Assembly: GCF_007750395.1 (NCBI RefSeq)
Contig: NZ_CP036281.1
Location: 471,211 to 535,210 of the forward strand
Source of the DNA: Polystyrenella longa
GTDB lineage: Bacteria; Planctomycetota; Planctomycetia; Planctomycetales; Planctomycetaceae
Direction of reading: 5' to 3'
Length of the DNA: 64,000 nucleotides
Shown: positions 46,891-55,727 of the stretch, in pieces
Position numbering within the stretch: the stretch's first letter is position 1
Layout of the letters: the number at the start of each line of letters is the position of its first letter
The notes under the pieces: generated by a model
Told to the model about the DNA's origin: nothing
Seen by the model: only the letters and a program-made list of their open reading frames with translations
Databases searched by the model: none
Position numbers and translations under genes: made by a program

Positions 46891-48693
46891 ATGGACACCA
46901 AATATATCCGTAACTTTTCGATTGTAGCGCACATCGACCATGGCAAAAGTACGCTGGCCGATCAATTGCTGCTCTTGAGCGGGGCGATTACCCAACGGGA
47001 ATTCAAAGAACAGATTCTTGACGACCTGGACGTAGAAAAGGAACGGGGAATTACGGTCAAAGCACGCGCCGTAACGATTCATTACACACATGAAGGCGAG
47101 GTTTACGAACTGAACCTGATTGACACTCCGGGCCATGTTGACTTTCATTACGAGGTCTCGCGTAGTCTGGCAGCCTGTGAAGGGGCACTACTACTGATCG
47201 ACGCCTTTCAAGGTGTACAGGCTCAGTCCGTCGCGAATGCCTACGCTGCGATTGAGGCCGATCTGAGTATCATCACCGTCGTCAATAAGATCGACCTGCC
47301 CGTCACCCGCATCGAAGAAGTTCTCGAAGAGGTCGAAACGATCATTGGACTTCCGCCTGATGAAGCGCTCCGCGTCAGCGCGAAGCAGGGGATTGGTATT
47401 CATGACGTCTTCAAAGCAATCATCAAGCATATTCCTCCGCCCGCTGGTCTAGCGGATGCCCCTTTGCGAGCCCTCGTCTTCGATAGTAAATACGATAACT
47501 ATCGCGGTGTCATTACCTATATCCGGGTAAAGGAAGGGACGCTTCATAAAGGCCAGACCATCAAATTCATGAACGATGGTTCCAAGTCTCATGTCATCGA
47601 AGTGGGCCAGTTCTGTCCAAAGATGGTTTCCTGTGACTCACTTGGTCCCGGGCAGGTAGGCTATATCGTCTCGGGAGTAAAAACCCTGGGAGACATTCAT
47701 GTCGGTGATACAGTTACATTAGCCGAGAACCCGGCCGAGAAAGCTTTGCCCGGTTACGCAAAACCACAGCAGATGGTTTTCTGTGGGATGTACCCGATCG
47801 ACGCAACCGACTTTGAAAAGTTACGCGACGAACTGCATAAGTTGAGCCTGAACGATGCCTCGTTCACGTTCGCTCCCGAGTCGAGCGACGCGCTCGGATT
47901 TGGATTCCGGTGTGGATTCCTGGGGATGCTGCACATGGAAATCATCCAGCAGCGTCTTGAGCAGGAACAGGAAATTGACCTGATCCAGACCGCTCCGAAC
48001 GTCACTTACGAGTTGCTGCTGACGAATGGACAGACGCAGCTGATTGATAATCCGGAGAACGTTCCCGATGCGGGGCAGATTCAGGAATTTCGTGAACCGA
48101 TTGCGAAGACAGCCTTCATCGTTCCGGGTGAAAATATCGGCACGATTATGCAGCTATGTGCAGATCGACGAGGAATTTACAAAAGCACCGAGTATCTGGG
48201 GCCGCTTCGGGCACAGATTGTTTATGAGCTGCCGCTCGGCGAAATTGTCTATGACATGCACGACCGTCTGAAAAGTGCGACGCGTGGTTATGGAACGATG
48301 GACTACGAGATCATCGGTTTCAAAGAGAGCGACCTCGTCAAAATGGACATCCTTGTCAAAGGCGTGAAGGTCGACGCTCTCGCCACCATCGTGCATCGCT
48401 CCGAAGCAGAACGTCGAGGACGGTCGCTGGTCAAGCGATTAAAGAAAGAGATTTCCAAACACCAGTTTGAGATTGCTCTGCAAGCGGCAATTGGTGCCCG
48501 CGTCATCGCTCGAGAGACACTCTCTGCACTCCGCAAGAACGTCACGGCGAAATGTTACGGTGGTGACATTACCCGTAAGCGAAAACTGTGGGCGAAGCAG
48601 AAAGAGGGGAAAAAGCGAATGAAACAGTTCGGCCAGGTAGAGATTCCCCAGAAAGCATTCCTGTCTGTTCTGGATGTGGCCAAGGAAGATTAA
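46891..48693 (+). CDS. lepA: Elongation factor 4 (LepA), back-translocating GTPase
   Basis: Translational GTPase acting on stalled ribosomes, 600 residues, the standard length. The ATG at 46891 is chosen over a longer frame because MDTKYIRNFSIVAHIDHGKST matches the family N-terminus. G1 AHIDHGKST, G2 RGIT, G3 DTPGH, G4 NKID, then EF-G-like domains II, III and V. The LepA C-terminal domain ends the protein (LWAKQKEGKKRMKQFGQVEI). No overlap with neighbours. Confidence 0.97.
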   Translation: MDTKYIRNFSIVAHIDHGKSTLADQLLLLSGAITQREFKEQILDDLDVEKERGITVKARAVTIHYTHEGEVYELNLIDTPGHVDFHYEVSRSLAACEGALLLIDAFQGVQAQSVANAYAAIEADLSIITVVNKIDLPVTRIEEVLEEVETIIGLPPDEALRVSAKQGIGIHDVFKAIIKHIPPPAGLADAPLRALVFDSKYDNYRGVITYIRVKEGTLHKGQTIKFMNDGSKSHVIEVGQFCPKMVSCDSLGPGQVGYIVSGVKTLGDIHVGDTVTLAENPAEKALPGYAKPQQMVFCGMYPIDATDFEKLRDELHKLSLNDASFTFAPESSDALGFGFRCGFLGMLHMEIIQQRLEQEQEIDLIQTAPNVTYELLLTNGQTQLIDNPENVPDAGQIQEFREPIAKTAFIVPGENIGTIMQLCADRRGIYKSTEYLGPLRAQIVYELPLGEIVYDMHDRLKSATRGYGTMDYEIIGFKESDLVKMDILVKGVKVDALATIVHRSEAERRGRSLVKRLKKEISKHQFEIALQAAIGARVIARETLSALRKNVTAKCYGGDITRKRKLWAKQKEGKKRMKQFGQVEIPQKAFLSVLDVAKED

Positions 48694-48871
48694 GCGAGTT
48701 TTTCTGTTCCGTCTAAAAAACGGAGCAGACTGGCACTGCTTTAAAGCCGAGAGGGCTTCTCTCGGCGCGCTATCTTACTGACGAGACCTTGACTGCTTTC
48801 GTGGGATTCGATCAGCCCTGCAGGGGAGCCATCGCTTTCAAAATAACGACCCTGCCAGAAAGCACCGCGCA

Positions 48872-48903
48872 TAAAAAAAAGCCGGCGATTAAATCGTCGG
48901 CTT
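48872..48903 (-). terminator. Rho-independent terminator of the cold-shock gene
   Basis: On the minus strand, a 12-bp stem AAGCCGACGATT/AATCGCCGGCTT (48903-48892 with 48890-48879, one G-T pair) is followed by eight T (48880-48873). It lies about 20 bases after the csp stop at 48924. Confidence 0.85.
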
Positions 48904-48923
48904 CGCTGTTTTATGCCAGAGCA

Positions 48924-49121
48924 CTAAACAGGCTTAACGTTTTCTGCTCTGGGACCTTTAGGGCCACGTCCTTCTGTGAAAGTGACGGTCTGACCTTCCT
49001 GGAGCTCTTCGAAACTGACCCCTTCAAGGTTAGACATGTGGAAAAACATATCTGAACCATTGCCGGTGTTAATGAAGCCGAAACCTTTTTCGGTCAATTT
49101 CTTAATAGTACCTTCTGCCAT
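48924..49121 (-). CDS. Cold-shock domain protein (CspA family)
   Basis: Single-stranded RNA/DNA-binding protein, 65 residues. RNP1 is KGFGFI and RNP2 is MFFHMS (usual VFVHFS, so slightly divergent). C-terminus GPRAENVKPV is typical. It probably acts as an RNA chaperone; induction by cold is not shown by sequence. Transcribed leftward with a clear -10 box and terminator. Confidence 0.95.
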   Translation of the reverse strand: MAEGTIKKLTEKGFGFINTGNGSDMFFHMSNLEGVSFEELQEGQTVTFTEGRGPKGPRAENVKPV

Positions 49122-49148
49122 CGTAACTCAAATTCCTGAAAAAAAAGT

Positions 49149-49206
49149 AGGTGCGGCTTAATCCCGATAAACTGCTTCCGGGTGATCATCCGCACCTGCA
49201 ATTATA
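49149..49206 (-). promoter_or_regulatory. csp promoter and structured leader
   Basis: On the minus strand, TATAAT (49206-49201) is a perfect -10 hexamer, with no convincing -35. Transcription would begin near 49194 and give a leader of about 70 bases. AGGTGCGG (49149-49156) and CCGCACCT (49190-49197) can pair to fold much of this leader, with the outermost bases near the start site. Confidence 0.45.
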
Positions 49207-49332
49207 ACAGGGGGCTAGCACAATAAACAGATAACTTCGCTAGATTGACAAAAACTTTAAAAATAGCAGAAATTGCTGAAACCCCATAAACAGAGGCCTT
49301 TTCAGGCCCGAATCACTGGGAAAACCTATAAA

Positions 49333-49800
49333 TTAGCCTTCATGAAGTTCAAAAATGGCCTCGACTTCAACGGCAATGTTTCCCGGAAGTGATCCCATCC
49401 CGACGGCGGAGCGGGCTGCCCGTCCGTTGTTTTCGCCAAAAACGTCCAGCAGCAGCTGGCTGAAACCATTAATCACCTGGGGGTGTTCGCCGAACTCGGG
49501 TGTGGCGTTTACCATCCCCAGTACCTTGATTGCCCGCTTAATTCGATTTAATGATCCCAGCTGAGCCTGCAATGTGGCGAGCATCGTCAAGCCAACTTGA
49601 CGAGCGGCCTGGTATCCTTCTTCCATGGTGAGGTCGCCTCCCACCTTCCCGCAAATCTGAGTGCCATCCACGAGGTTGGGCCCATGGCCAGACACATAAA
49701 TCAAGGACTCCTGGTACACAAGGGGAGTGTAAATACCACCCGGCGGCGGCGGTGCAGGGAGTTCCAGATTCAAACTGATAATTCTGTCTTCCGGGCTCAT
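49333..49800 (-). CDS. RidA/YjgF-family protein
   Basis: Member of the RidA superfamily, 155 residues. The ATG at 49800 has an AGGAAG ribosome site seven bases upstream, which decides it over longer starts. Motifs: LIYVSGHGPNLVDG, GGDLTMEEGYQAARQVGLTM, RIKRAIKVLGMVNATPEF, and ARSAVGMGSLPGNIAVEVEA, where the Arg that binds carboxylate in RidA is conserved. It belongs to the longer YjgF subgroup whose members may be imine deaminases or related hydrolases. Confidence 0.92.
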   Translation of the reverse strand: MSPEDRIISLNLELPAPPPPGGIYTPLVYQESLIYVSGHGPNLVDGTQICGKVGGDLTMEEGYQAARQVGLTMLATLQAQLGSLNRIKRAIKVLGMVNATPEFGEHPQVINGFSQLLLDVFGENNGRAARSAVGMGSLPGNIAVEVEAIFELHEG

Positions 49801-50027
49801 GATAATCTTCCTCATTTTTGAAGCAGGGTACATACCACGTACGAATTAAAGTCACGACTTTGGGCTATAGCGAATCACATTTAACTAGGACGGTTTCTGG
49901 CGGCGCAACACCCTTCTTCGAAGACTTCACGCATCCTGATGCCGCCGCACTTATTTTTGGACAAGCTGTAATTCCACCTTATCGGATTTAACAGCAGATA
50001 TCGATTCTCGATTTGACAGACAGGAGT

Positions 50028-51140
50028 CTAAAGCCGCAGAAAGATTTTCTTGCGATACATCACGTACAGCACGAGCCATTTCAGTATCAATCCGGTTCCG
50101 GCAATCAATGTCGGATGCAGTCGGCCTTCTTCATTCCGTAGTATTAAAGCTGCAATTGCATTGAAATCGATAAAAGCGCTGGCCAGATAAATGAAGAGGG
50201 GATTAACACCAATGACGACAAAGAACAACGTCCACCAGCGCAGTTTCCAAACGTCGATCACCAGGTAAAACGTGGCGAGGAAAATCAGGCTCCAACCCAC
50301 TGTCACCAGCACGAAGGAACTCGTCCACAGGTTTTTGTTAATAGGAAAATCGAAGTTCCAAAGCTGTCCCGCACCCCAGCAGAGAATGCCCGCCAGGGCC
50401 ATGGCGCCGACCTTCTGGTAGCCCGATTTATCTTCACGTCGCAGCCAGTCTCCGGTGATGACCCCGGCGAGGACATTGACGATAGAAGGGATTGTGGAAA
50501 CGAGTCCTTCCGGATCGCGGACATCCTTATAGAGATGGCCAGAGACGATAATTCGATCGAGATATCCGGACCAGGTTTCGCCTGGATTGTCCACGCCCGT
50601 TCCGAAGCCGGGAACAGGAACATACTTCATGAGAATCCAGTATCCCAGCAGCAAGGCGGCTGCCACGATCAGGCGTCCCTTCGTCTGCAGGTGCAGCGCG
50701 ATCAGGGCGCCCCCCATGTATCCCAGTCCAATTCGGCCCAGCACGCTTGGGTAACGCTGATTTTCGAAATCGAATAACAAGAGACCATTGTAAATGCAGC
50801 CTAGCAGAACGAGCAGCAGACCTCGTTTAATAATCTGCCAGTGGAGTTGGGCGTTCGAGGTTCCCTGTTGCCGCCGTTTATTCAATGAATAACTGAAGCT
50901 CACCCCGGCGAGAAACATGAAGAGTGGAAAGATGAGGTCATAAAAAGTAAACCCATGCCATTCAGGGTGCTGTAACTCGGTGTGCAACCATTCCAGTGGT
51001 CCCCAGTGAAATTTCTCGTGCAGAATGTGGACGAGCGCTTCCCCAAAAATGATCCAGAACATATCGAACCCGCGCAGTGCATCGAGAGAGACGAGTCGTT
51101 CCTGGCGAGACGGTTGCAAGGTGGGTGAGGGGTTGCTCAT
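50028..51140 (-). CDS. HGSNAT-like membrane acyltransferase (DUF5009 family)
   Basis: Polytopic acyltransferase related to heparan-alpha-glucosaminide N-acetyltransferase, 370 residues with about ten membrane helices. N-terminal RLVSLDALRGFDMFWII and FTFYDLIFPLFMFLAGVSFSYS are the family signature, with a likely catalytic His in the segment between. Such proteins acetylate sugars at the membrane using cytoplasmic acetyl-CoA and are frequent in planctomycetes and Bacteroidetes. Confidence 0.9.
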   Translation of the reverse strand: MSNPSPTLQPSRQERLVSLDALRGFDMFWIIFGEALVHILHEKFHWGPLEWLHTELQHPEWHGFTFYDLIFPLFMFLAGVSFSYSLNKRRQQGTSNAQLHWQIIKRGLLLVLLGCIYNGLLLFDFENQRYPSVLGRIGLGYMGGALIALHLQTKGRLIVAAALLLGYWILMKYVPVPGFGTGVDNPGETWSGYLDRIIVSGHLYKDVRDPEGLVSTIPSIVNVLAGVITGDWLRREDKSGYQKVGAMALAGILCWGAGQLWNFDFPINKNLWTSSFVLVTVGWSLIFLATFYLVIDVWKLRWWTLFFVVIGVNPLFIYLASAFIDFNAIAALILRNEEGRLHPTLIAGTGLILKWLVLYVMYRKKIFLRL

Positions 51141-51321
51141 ACAGGGTCTATTTCCAGCGAGTGGGCAATGAGAAGGGATTTCAGAGAACCGTATTCCGAC
51201 CGAAGAGGAACGAGCGACTGGCGAATAACGTTAAGCTGAATTGTGATCCGAAGCACAGTCGAAGTTCAAGCGAAACCAGAATAAGAGCTGATAGACTGGG
51301 AAGAACTCGGCGAGTCGTTTT

Positions 51322-51642
51322 TCAGCTGTTCAGCCATTCGAGATGAATATATTTGGCGAGCGATCCCAGATTCTCCTGGAGCAGCCATTCCATATCTGAC
51401 TTCTCTAGTCGGGTGGACAGATAAAGATTGTCCCGAATTCCCAAGTCGATGTCGTGTAGCAGGCTTTCGAGTCCGCGGGGGGACATGCAAATTCTTGCCC
51501 GTAGCATATTCCCCACCTGCGTGCTGATTTGTTCGACGTCTTGCTCCATGGCATCCGGAGAGACCATTAATACAAATTTTCGGTATTCCATGGACATGGC
51601 GATGATGCCTGATCGATAAGAGCAACGGATTGAGTTCTCCAA
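51322..51642 (-). CDS. Small hypothetical protein
   Basis: 106 residues if started at 51642; the ATG at 51597 (MSMEYRKFVLMVSPDAMEQ) gives 91 and looks more protein-like. Soluble, helical, no motif recognised. Lies between the acyltransferase and phosphatase-cytochrome genes on the same strand. A competing 145-codon frame overlaps it but has poor composition. Confidence 0.5.
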   Translation of the reverse strand: MENSIRCSYRSGIIAMSMEYRKFVLMVSPDAMEQDVEQISTQVGNMLRARICMSPRGLESLLHDIDLGIRDNLYLSTRLEKSDMEWLLQENLGSLAKYIHLEWLNS

Positions 51643-51703
51643 AGCGGGTCACAGCCAAAGGTGACCAGCAAGTCACTATATCATAGAAGAGACCGGACGT
51701 CAC

Positions 51704-52648
51704 TCAATTCCGAAATTGTGCATGACAGGCTTTGCAGTCCCGTTTTATTTCATTCAGTTTTTCAAGCCAGGTCGCTCGGGAGTGCGTCGTCTTCAATTCA
51801 TATTTAATCGATTTGAGGCGGAGATCGCTTTCTTCAAAGGCAGTGACTAACTCCGCGTCGGAACTTTTGTCGAGCGCGACGGTGCGGCGTGATTCCCGGA
51901 TTAACTCCCAGAGCAGCAGCGTCTCGCCGTTCAGCTGGTCTTCGATTTCGGGAGTCATGTCCTCGGTCGCTTCCAGGAACGCAGTGAGGTGATCGAAACG
52001 GCGATCTGCTTCGGCCATATGGCTGGCTACGGAATCGACCTCGGCAGTTTCTTCCAGAGGAGGTAACTCCTCGGAGGTGGCAGGCGGCTGGAACTCGCGA
52101 ACCGATTTCCACAGTCCTTTGTATTGCGGGCTGGTTCCGGCTTCTTGCAGGAATTGCTCCGCCTGTTTGCCATCGAAGACCTCGGCTGCCTGACAGAGAA
52201 TAGCCATCGCCGCAGGACCGCGATGTTTGCCATGATGGCAGTGCACGTATACGGGTTCATCTATTTCCTTCGCGGCCCGAACGAGCGAAAGTTCCGCACC
52301 GCGATCAATCCCGCTGTATTGCACCGGGATATGAACATATCGGATTCCGTACTTCCGCGCGAGTTCCACATTGGGTCGAATGCCATCAACACTAATGATG
52401 ACTTTCACTCCCATCTCTTTTAACTGCTGGAACGCGGCCTCTCCAACCGGTTCAGCCCCGCTGTAGTATTGAAGTGTAATCTTTTTGAGGTTGTGCAGAG
52501 ATTCTTCTGCCTTCTCTTCAGCGAACCCATTTGCTGGGCCGAAGAAAAAATCCCCAAGAAATAATACGGCGACAAAGAGGGTCAGGGGTGCGAACGAGCA
52601 GTCTTTGAGGCGATCTTGAAAGGAGAGGAGAGAGTGGAAAAGATGCAT
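51704..52648 (-). CDS. Secreted dual-specificity-phosphatase-like domain fused to cytochrome c'-like domain
   Basis: A 314-residue exported protein. Signal or anchor helix at about 20-42 (LTLFVAVLFLGDFFFGPANG). Residues 55-165 look like a cysteine-based phosphatase: KVIISVDGIRPNVELARKYG, YVHIPVQYSGIDRG (possible general acid Asp115) and the P-loop VHCHHGKHRG, which fits CX5R with Cys137 and Arg143. After a linker rich in Glu/Pro, residues 205-314 are helical and end with DCKACHAQFRN. CxxCH (305-309) plus Arg313 is the C-terminal haem signature of cytochrome c'. The combination is unusual. Function unknown: either redox control of a phosphatase or a phosphatase-fold sensor. It is divergent from the DUF3179 gene. 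Confidence 0.82.
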   Translation of the reverse strand: MHLFHSLLSFQDRLKDCSFAPLTLFVAVLFLGDFFFGPANGFAEEKAEESLHNLKKITLQYYSGAEPVGEAAFQQLKEMGVKVIISVDGIRPNVELARKYGIRYVHIPVQYSGIDRGAELSLVRAAKEIDEPVYVHCHHGKHRGPAAMAILCQAAEVFDGKQAEQFLQEAGTSPQYKGLWKSVREFQPPATSEELPPLEETAEVDSVASHMAEADRRFDHLTAFLEATEDMTPEIEDQLNGETLLLWELIRESRRTVALDKSSDAELVTAFEESDLRLKSIKYELKTTHSRATWLEKLNEIKRDCKACHAQFRN

Positions 52649-52784
52649 GTCGAACGTTTCGATATCAATGGAGTGATTTCAATGAGGAATGGCCTGCTGC
52701 CAAGTTAACAGTCTATTGTTTCAGGGCGCTCGGAAGAAGGAAACCGATTCTCAGGAGTTTTTTCAATTTCTCAAATCATTTCCC

Positions 52785-52806
52785 AAATGTGATTCAGCTC
52801 ACATTT
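52785..52806 (+). promoter_or_regulatory. CRP/FNR-family palindromic operator
   Basis: A perfect 22-base palindrome of the CRP consensus type: AAA-TGTGA, six-base spacer TTCAGC, TCACA-TTT. It lies about 120 bases before the DUF3179 start and about 135 bases before the divergent phosphatase-cytochrome start, so it could control either or both. A CRP/FNR homologue is not in the window. Confidence 0.6.
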
Positions 52807-52925
52807 ATAAAGATGGGGTTTAGGTTATCGTAAGAGTTACCACATCTTTACCAGCAGCGATCCAATGCTGCTGAATTCTCCTAATCATTGGCCTGTCTGA
52901 AGCTACCTTTCTGAAGGGAATAGCC

Positions 52926-54095
52926 ATGAGTAATGAGCCTGCGTCTCCTTCTGTTCCGCCCGAGAACACTCCTGGATCAGATAAATCTAGTCCACCTGCA
53001 TATCCCCTCAAACGAATTGTTATTCTGGCAGCCATCATCCTATGCCTCAGCGTCCTGGGGGTGGCGGCGATCGATAACTCAACCTATCTTGCTGCGGTCT
53101 GCCAACAGCAAACATTTTCTCCGTATTCCGGCACGGAAGATATGCAGAAGGGAAAAGGGTATCAGGCGAACTATCCATTGTTTGCGTTTGATCTACGGCG
53201 CATGAGCATTCCCAGGAATCAGGTTCGGGCCGGTGGAGTGCAGAAGGATGAAATCCCTGCGCTGGTTGATACAGAAACAGAAACCGCTGAACAGTCAACA
53301 CATTTGAATCCCCGTGATCGGGTCGTCGGAGTCGTGCTGGACGGTGAAGCCAGAGCATATCCGATTAAAATCATGCGACATCACGAAATCGCCAACGATC
53401 AACTGGGGGGAATGGATATCGCTGTGACCTATTGCCCATTATGTGATTCGGTCGCTGTCTATGATCGAAATACAGAGGGAGGGACTGTTGAATTGCGAGT
53501 TTCCGGACTGGTGTATCAAAATAATGTCCTTATGTTTGATCGATCACAATCAGAGGAGGATCTGGAATCCCTCTGGTTACAAATAGGTTCCAAAAGTGTC
53601 TCCGGAGAATCCAAAGGTGAGGCACTTGATGCTTTACCAGTTGAGTTAACAACTTGGGGAGAATGGAAACAACGATACCCAGATACAGCTGTGTTGATTG
53701 CTGATCAGGGTTTCAGCAAGGACTATGAGAATAATCCCTATGCACAATACGAGAGTTCTCTAGCACCGATGTTTGAGATCGCCAATCCGGATAAGCGTTT
53801 GCCTCATAAAGAACGGGTGCTGGGCGTCTGGACTGAAAAGACAAATCGCGCATACCCTGTCTCGCTGTTCTCCGCCGATAAGACGACGATCGAAGATGAG
53901 ATCGGCGGGCTGAAAATAAAGCTGGCGTACAATCCTAACACTGAATCGATTCGTGTTGTTGAAGCTGACGAAGGGCTGGAATGGATGTATTCCTTCTGGT
54001 TTGCCTGGGCTGCCATCCGTCGAGATACTGAGATTCACAACGAAGACGAAGTGGCCGCTAAGTTGTCTCTCCCCAATATTGGCACTCCTGAATAA
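52926..54095 (+). CDS. DUF3179 family protein with N-terminal membrane anchor
   Basis: A 389-residue protein with one N-terminal membrane helix (about 30-50, IVILAAIILCLSVLGVAA) and the DUF3179 domain. Key pattern: VVGVVLDGEARAYPIKIM, RHHEIANDQLGG, and AVTYCPLCDSVAVYDR, whose paired cysteines and His residues may bind metal or haem. The domain is common in planctomycetes and has no established activity. Placed downstream of the CRP-type site. Confidence 0.88.
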   Translation: MSNEPASPSVPPENTPGSDKSSPPAYPLKRIVILAAIILCLSVLGVAAIDNSTYLAAVCQQQTFSPYSGTEDMQKGKGYQANYPLFAFDLRRMSIPRNQVRAGGVQKDEIPALVDTETETAEQSTHLNPRDRVVGVVLDGEARAYPIKIMRHHEIANDQLGGMDIAVTYCPLCDSVAVYDRNTEGGTVELRVSGLVYQNNVLMFDRSQSEEDLESLWLQIGSKSVSGESKGEALDALPVELTTWGEWKQRYPDTAVLIADQGFSKDYENNPYAQYESSLAPMFEIANPDKRLPHKERVLGVWTEKTNRAYPVSLFSADKTTIEDEIGGLKIKLAYNPNTESIRVVEADEGLEWMYSFWFAWAAIRRDTEIHNEDEVAAKLSLPNIGTPE

Positions 54096-54115
54096 TCAGG
54101 GGAGGGTGGATGTGC

Positions 54116-54985
54116 TTAGATACGCTCTTCAGCTACAAATCGATTTCGTAACGTACCCAGTTTTTCGATCTCGACTTCGCAAACATCGCCCGGTTTCAGG
54201 AAGACGGGTGGCTTGCGTGCCATACCGACGCCTGGCGGGGTTCCAGTGAAAATGATGTCGCCCGGGAGCAGCGTGCAAATCTGTGAGAGGTATGAAACCA
54301 ACTCGGGAATACCGAAGATGAGTTGCTGCGTGGTGGAGTCCTGCATCGTTTCGCCATTCAATCGTAATTGAACCTTCAGGTTCCCCGGGTCTCCTACTTC
54401 ATCGGAAGTCACCAGGTAAGGTCCGTAAGGGGCGAAGCCATCAAATGTTTTTCCAGACAGCCACTGTTTGCCCGGTTTGTTCAATTGCCAGTCACGAGCC
54501 GAGACGTCATGACCGGTGCAATAACCGGCGACATAACTGGAAGCGTCTGTTTCGCTCACTTGTTTGCAGGTTTTGCCAATCACTACGACAAGTTCGGCTT
54601 CATAATCGACCTGAGTACTGACTGAAGGAAGAATGACGTCTTCTTCATGTGCCGCAACGGCAGTCGGAAATTTGTTGAACAGCACCGGTTCCTCGGGTGG
54701 TTCAACTCCCGATTCTTTGGCATGGTCGGCGTAGTTCAAACCGATACACATGACCTTCTGTGGGTTGGGAATGGGAGCGAGTAACTTCACCTGGGAAGAA
54801 TCAATGCCCGTTCCTTTATTGATCGCGTCTGCTGTTTGAGACAGTAGCTTCTCTCCGCCTGCCAGCAATGTTTTCATACAAGTTGGGAGAGTGCTGTCGG
54901 CTTGATTCAAGTCAACCAGCTGACCCTGCGCATTGACGCCTGCAATTCGGGAACCGTTTTCGGACTGATAGGTGACTAATCGCAT
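54116..54985 (-). CDS. Fumarylacetoacetate hydrolase family protein
   Basis: Mg-dependent C-C hydrolase or isomerase of the FAH superfamily, 289 residues. Visible are the fold's KVMCIGLNYADHAKESG, the metal-binding glutamates in VDYEAELVVVIGK, GYCTGHDVSARDWQ, and DIIFTGTPPGVGMARKPP. Likely acts on a ring-cleavage or acylpyruvate intermediate, e.g. as an acylpyruvase or 5-oxopent-3-ene-type hydrolase. It converges with the DUF3179 gene 20 bases apart. Confidence 0.94.
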   Translation of the reverse strand: MRLVTYQSENGSRIAGVNAQGQLVDLNQADSTLPTCMKTLLAGGEKLLSQTADAINKGTGIDSSQVKLLAPIPNPQKVMCIGLNYADHAKESGVEPPEEPVLFNKFPTAVAAHEEDVILPSVSTQVDYEAELVVVIGKTCKQVSETDASSYVAGYCTGHDVSARDWQLNKPGKQWLSGKTFDGFAPYGPYLVTSDEVGDPGNLKVQLRLNGETMQDSTTQQLIFGIPELVSYLSQICTLLPGDIIFTGTPPGVGMARKPPVFLKPGDVCEVEIEKLGTLRNRFVAEERI

Positions 54986-55470
54986 GAAAACAATACTTTG
55001 TAAATGAGGATTGTAAATGAGGATGATAAGGGGCGGTTGATTGGCTCGGTTAAAGAGCGGGCAGCTGAAGTACTTTATTAATGATCAATATCTTGTCAGG
55101 CAGTCGGTCGTCGGTCAAGCGAGTCACGAATTAAGCCCGTAAGAGCTTGGTACGATAAGTCTATGAAAGCAAACAACTTCGGGTCGGGTGGATTGTTAAG
55201 AGTCACATTTGGCAGTCTGTTCAAGCTGTTCCTGGTTAATTGAGAATTATTTAAATCGCGTTCAGGGGCGACGGAATCTTCTTCCTGGCCGGAATTAAAA
55301 GCTGGTACACTGGTAGGGTTGGCACGAACGCACGGTTGACCAATTTCGGCAAACTTGGGAACCAATCCTGAACCTCAATAGTGGTCTATCCGGAATAGAT
55401 AATTTAAGCCTTCGCGTGCCTGGTCAGAGGTTTTCAGGGACACTTCCAGTTGTGTGGGAGGGAAGCAGTG
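54986..55470. other. Intergenic region with a 13-base tandem duplication
   Basis: About 485 bases upstream of the FAH gene. TTGTAAATGAGGA is repeated head to tail at 54998-55010 and 55011-55023, within the leader of the FAH gene. The leftward frame 55096-55365 is not convincing. The last 15 bases hold the ribosome site of the gene at 55471. Confidence 0.5.
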
Positions 55471-55692
55471 ATGAACAGAATTCAAGATAGAACCGACAAG
55501 AAAAAGATTCGCATCGATCTCGATACCGAACAATCGATGAACCTGGAACTCGAAGAGGGTTCCGGTATCTGGCACGTCGTTGTTAAACATGACGAAGCAG
55601 ACGAGAAAGTGAATCGGTCCGTTATCGATCTCCACGGAGATAAACGGGCAGTAAAAAGAGAATTGGATTTGAGACAGTTTCAAATCGACTGA
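55471..55692 (+). CDS. Small charged protein, function unknown
   Basis: 73 residues from the ATG at 55471, chosen because GGAGG lies at the right distance upstream; a longer frame from 55450 would override it. Highly charged (Lys, Arg, Asp, Glu), beta-leaning, no membrane segment and no motif. An antisense frame of similar length exists, but the ribosome site and composition favour this strand. Confidence 0.55.
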   Translation: MNRIQDRTDKKKIRIDLDTEQSMNLELEEGSGIWHVVVKHDEADEKVNRSVIDLHGDKRAVKRELDLRQFQID

Positions 55693-55727
55693 TTCTCAGT
55701 TCGAATTTTCTATCAGGTCGTTGGTCT

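Noticed and set aside
51266-51703. 145-codon leftward frame overlapping the small gene at 51322
   Set aside because: Rich in His, Arg and Ser in patterns typical of a shifted frame; the competing 51322-51642 frame has better composition.
55096-55365. 89-codon leftward frame
   Set aside because: No ribosome site, Asn/Arg/Pro-rich with no motif; treated as non-coding.
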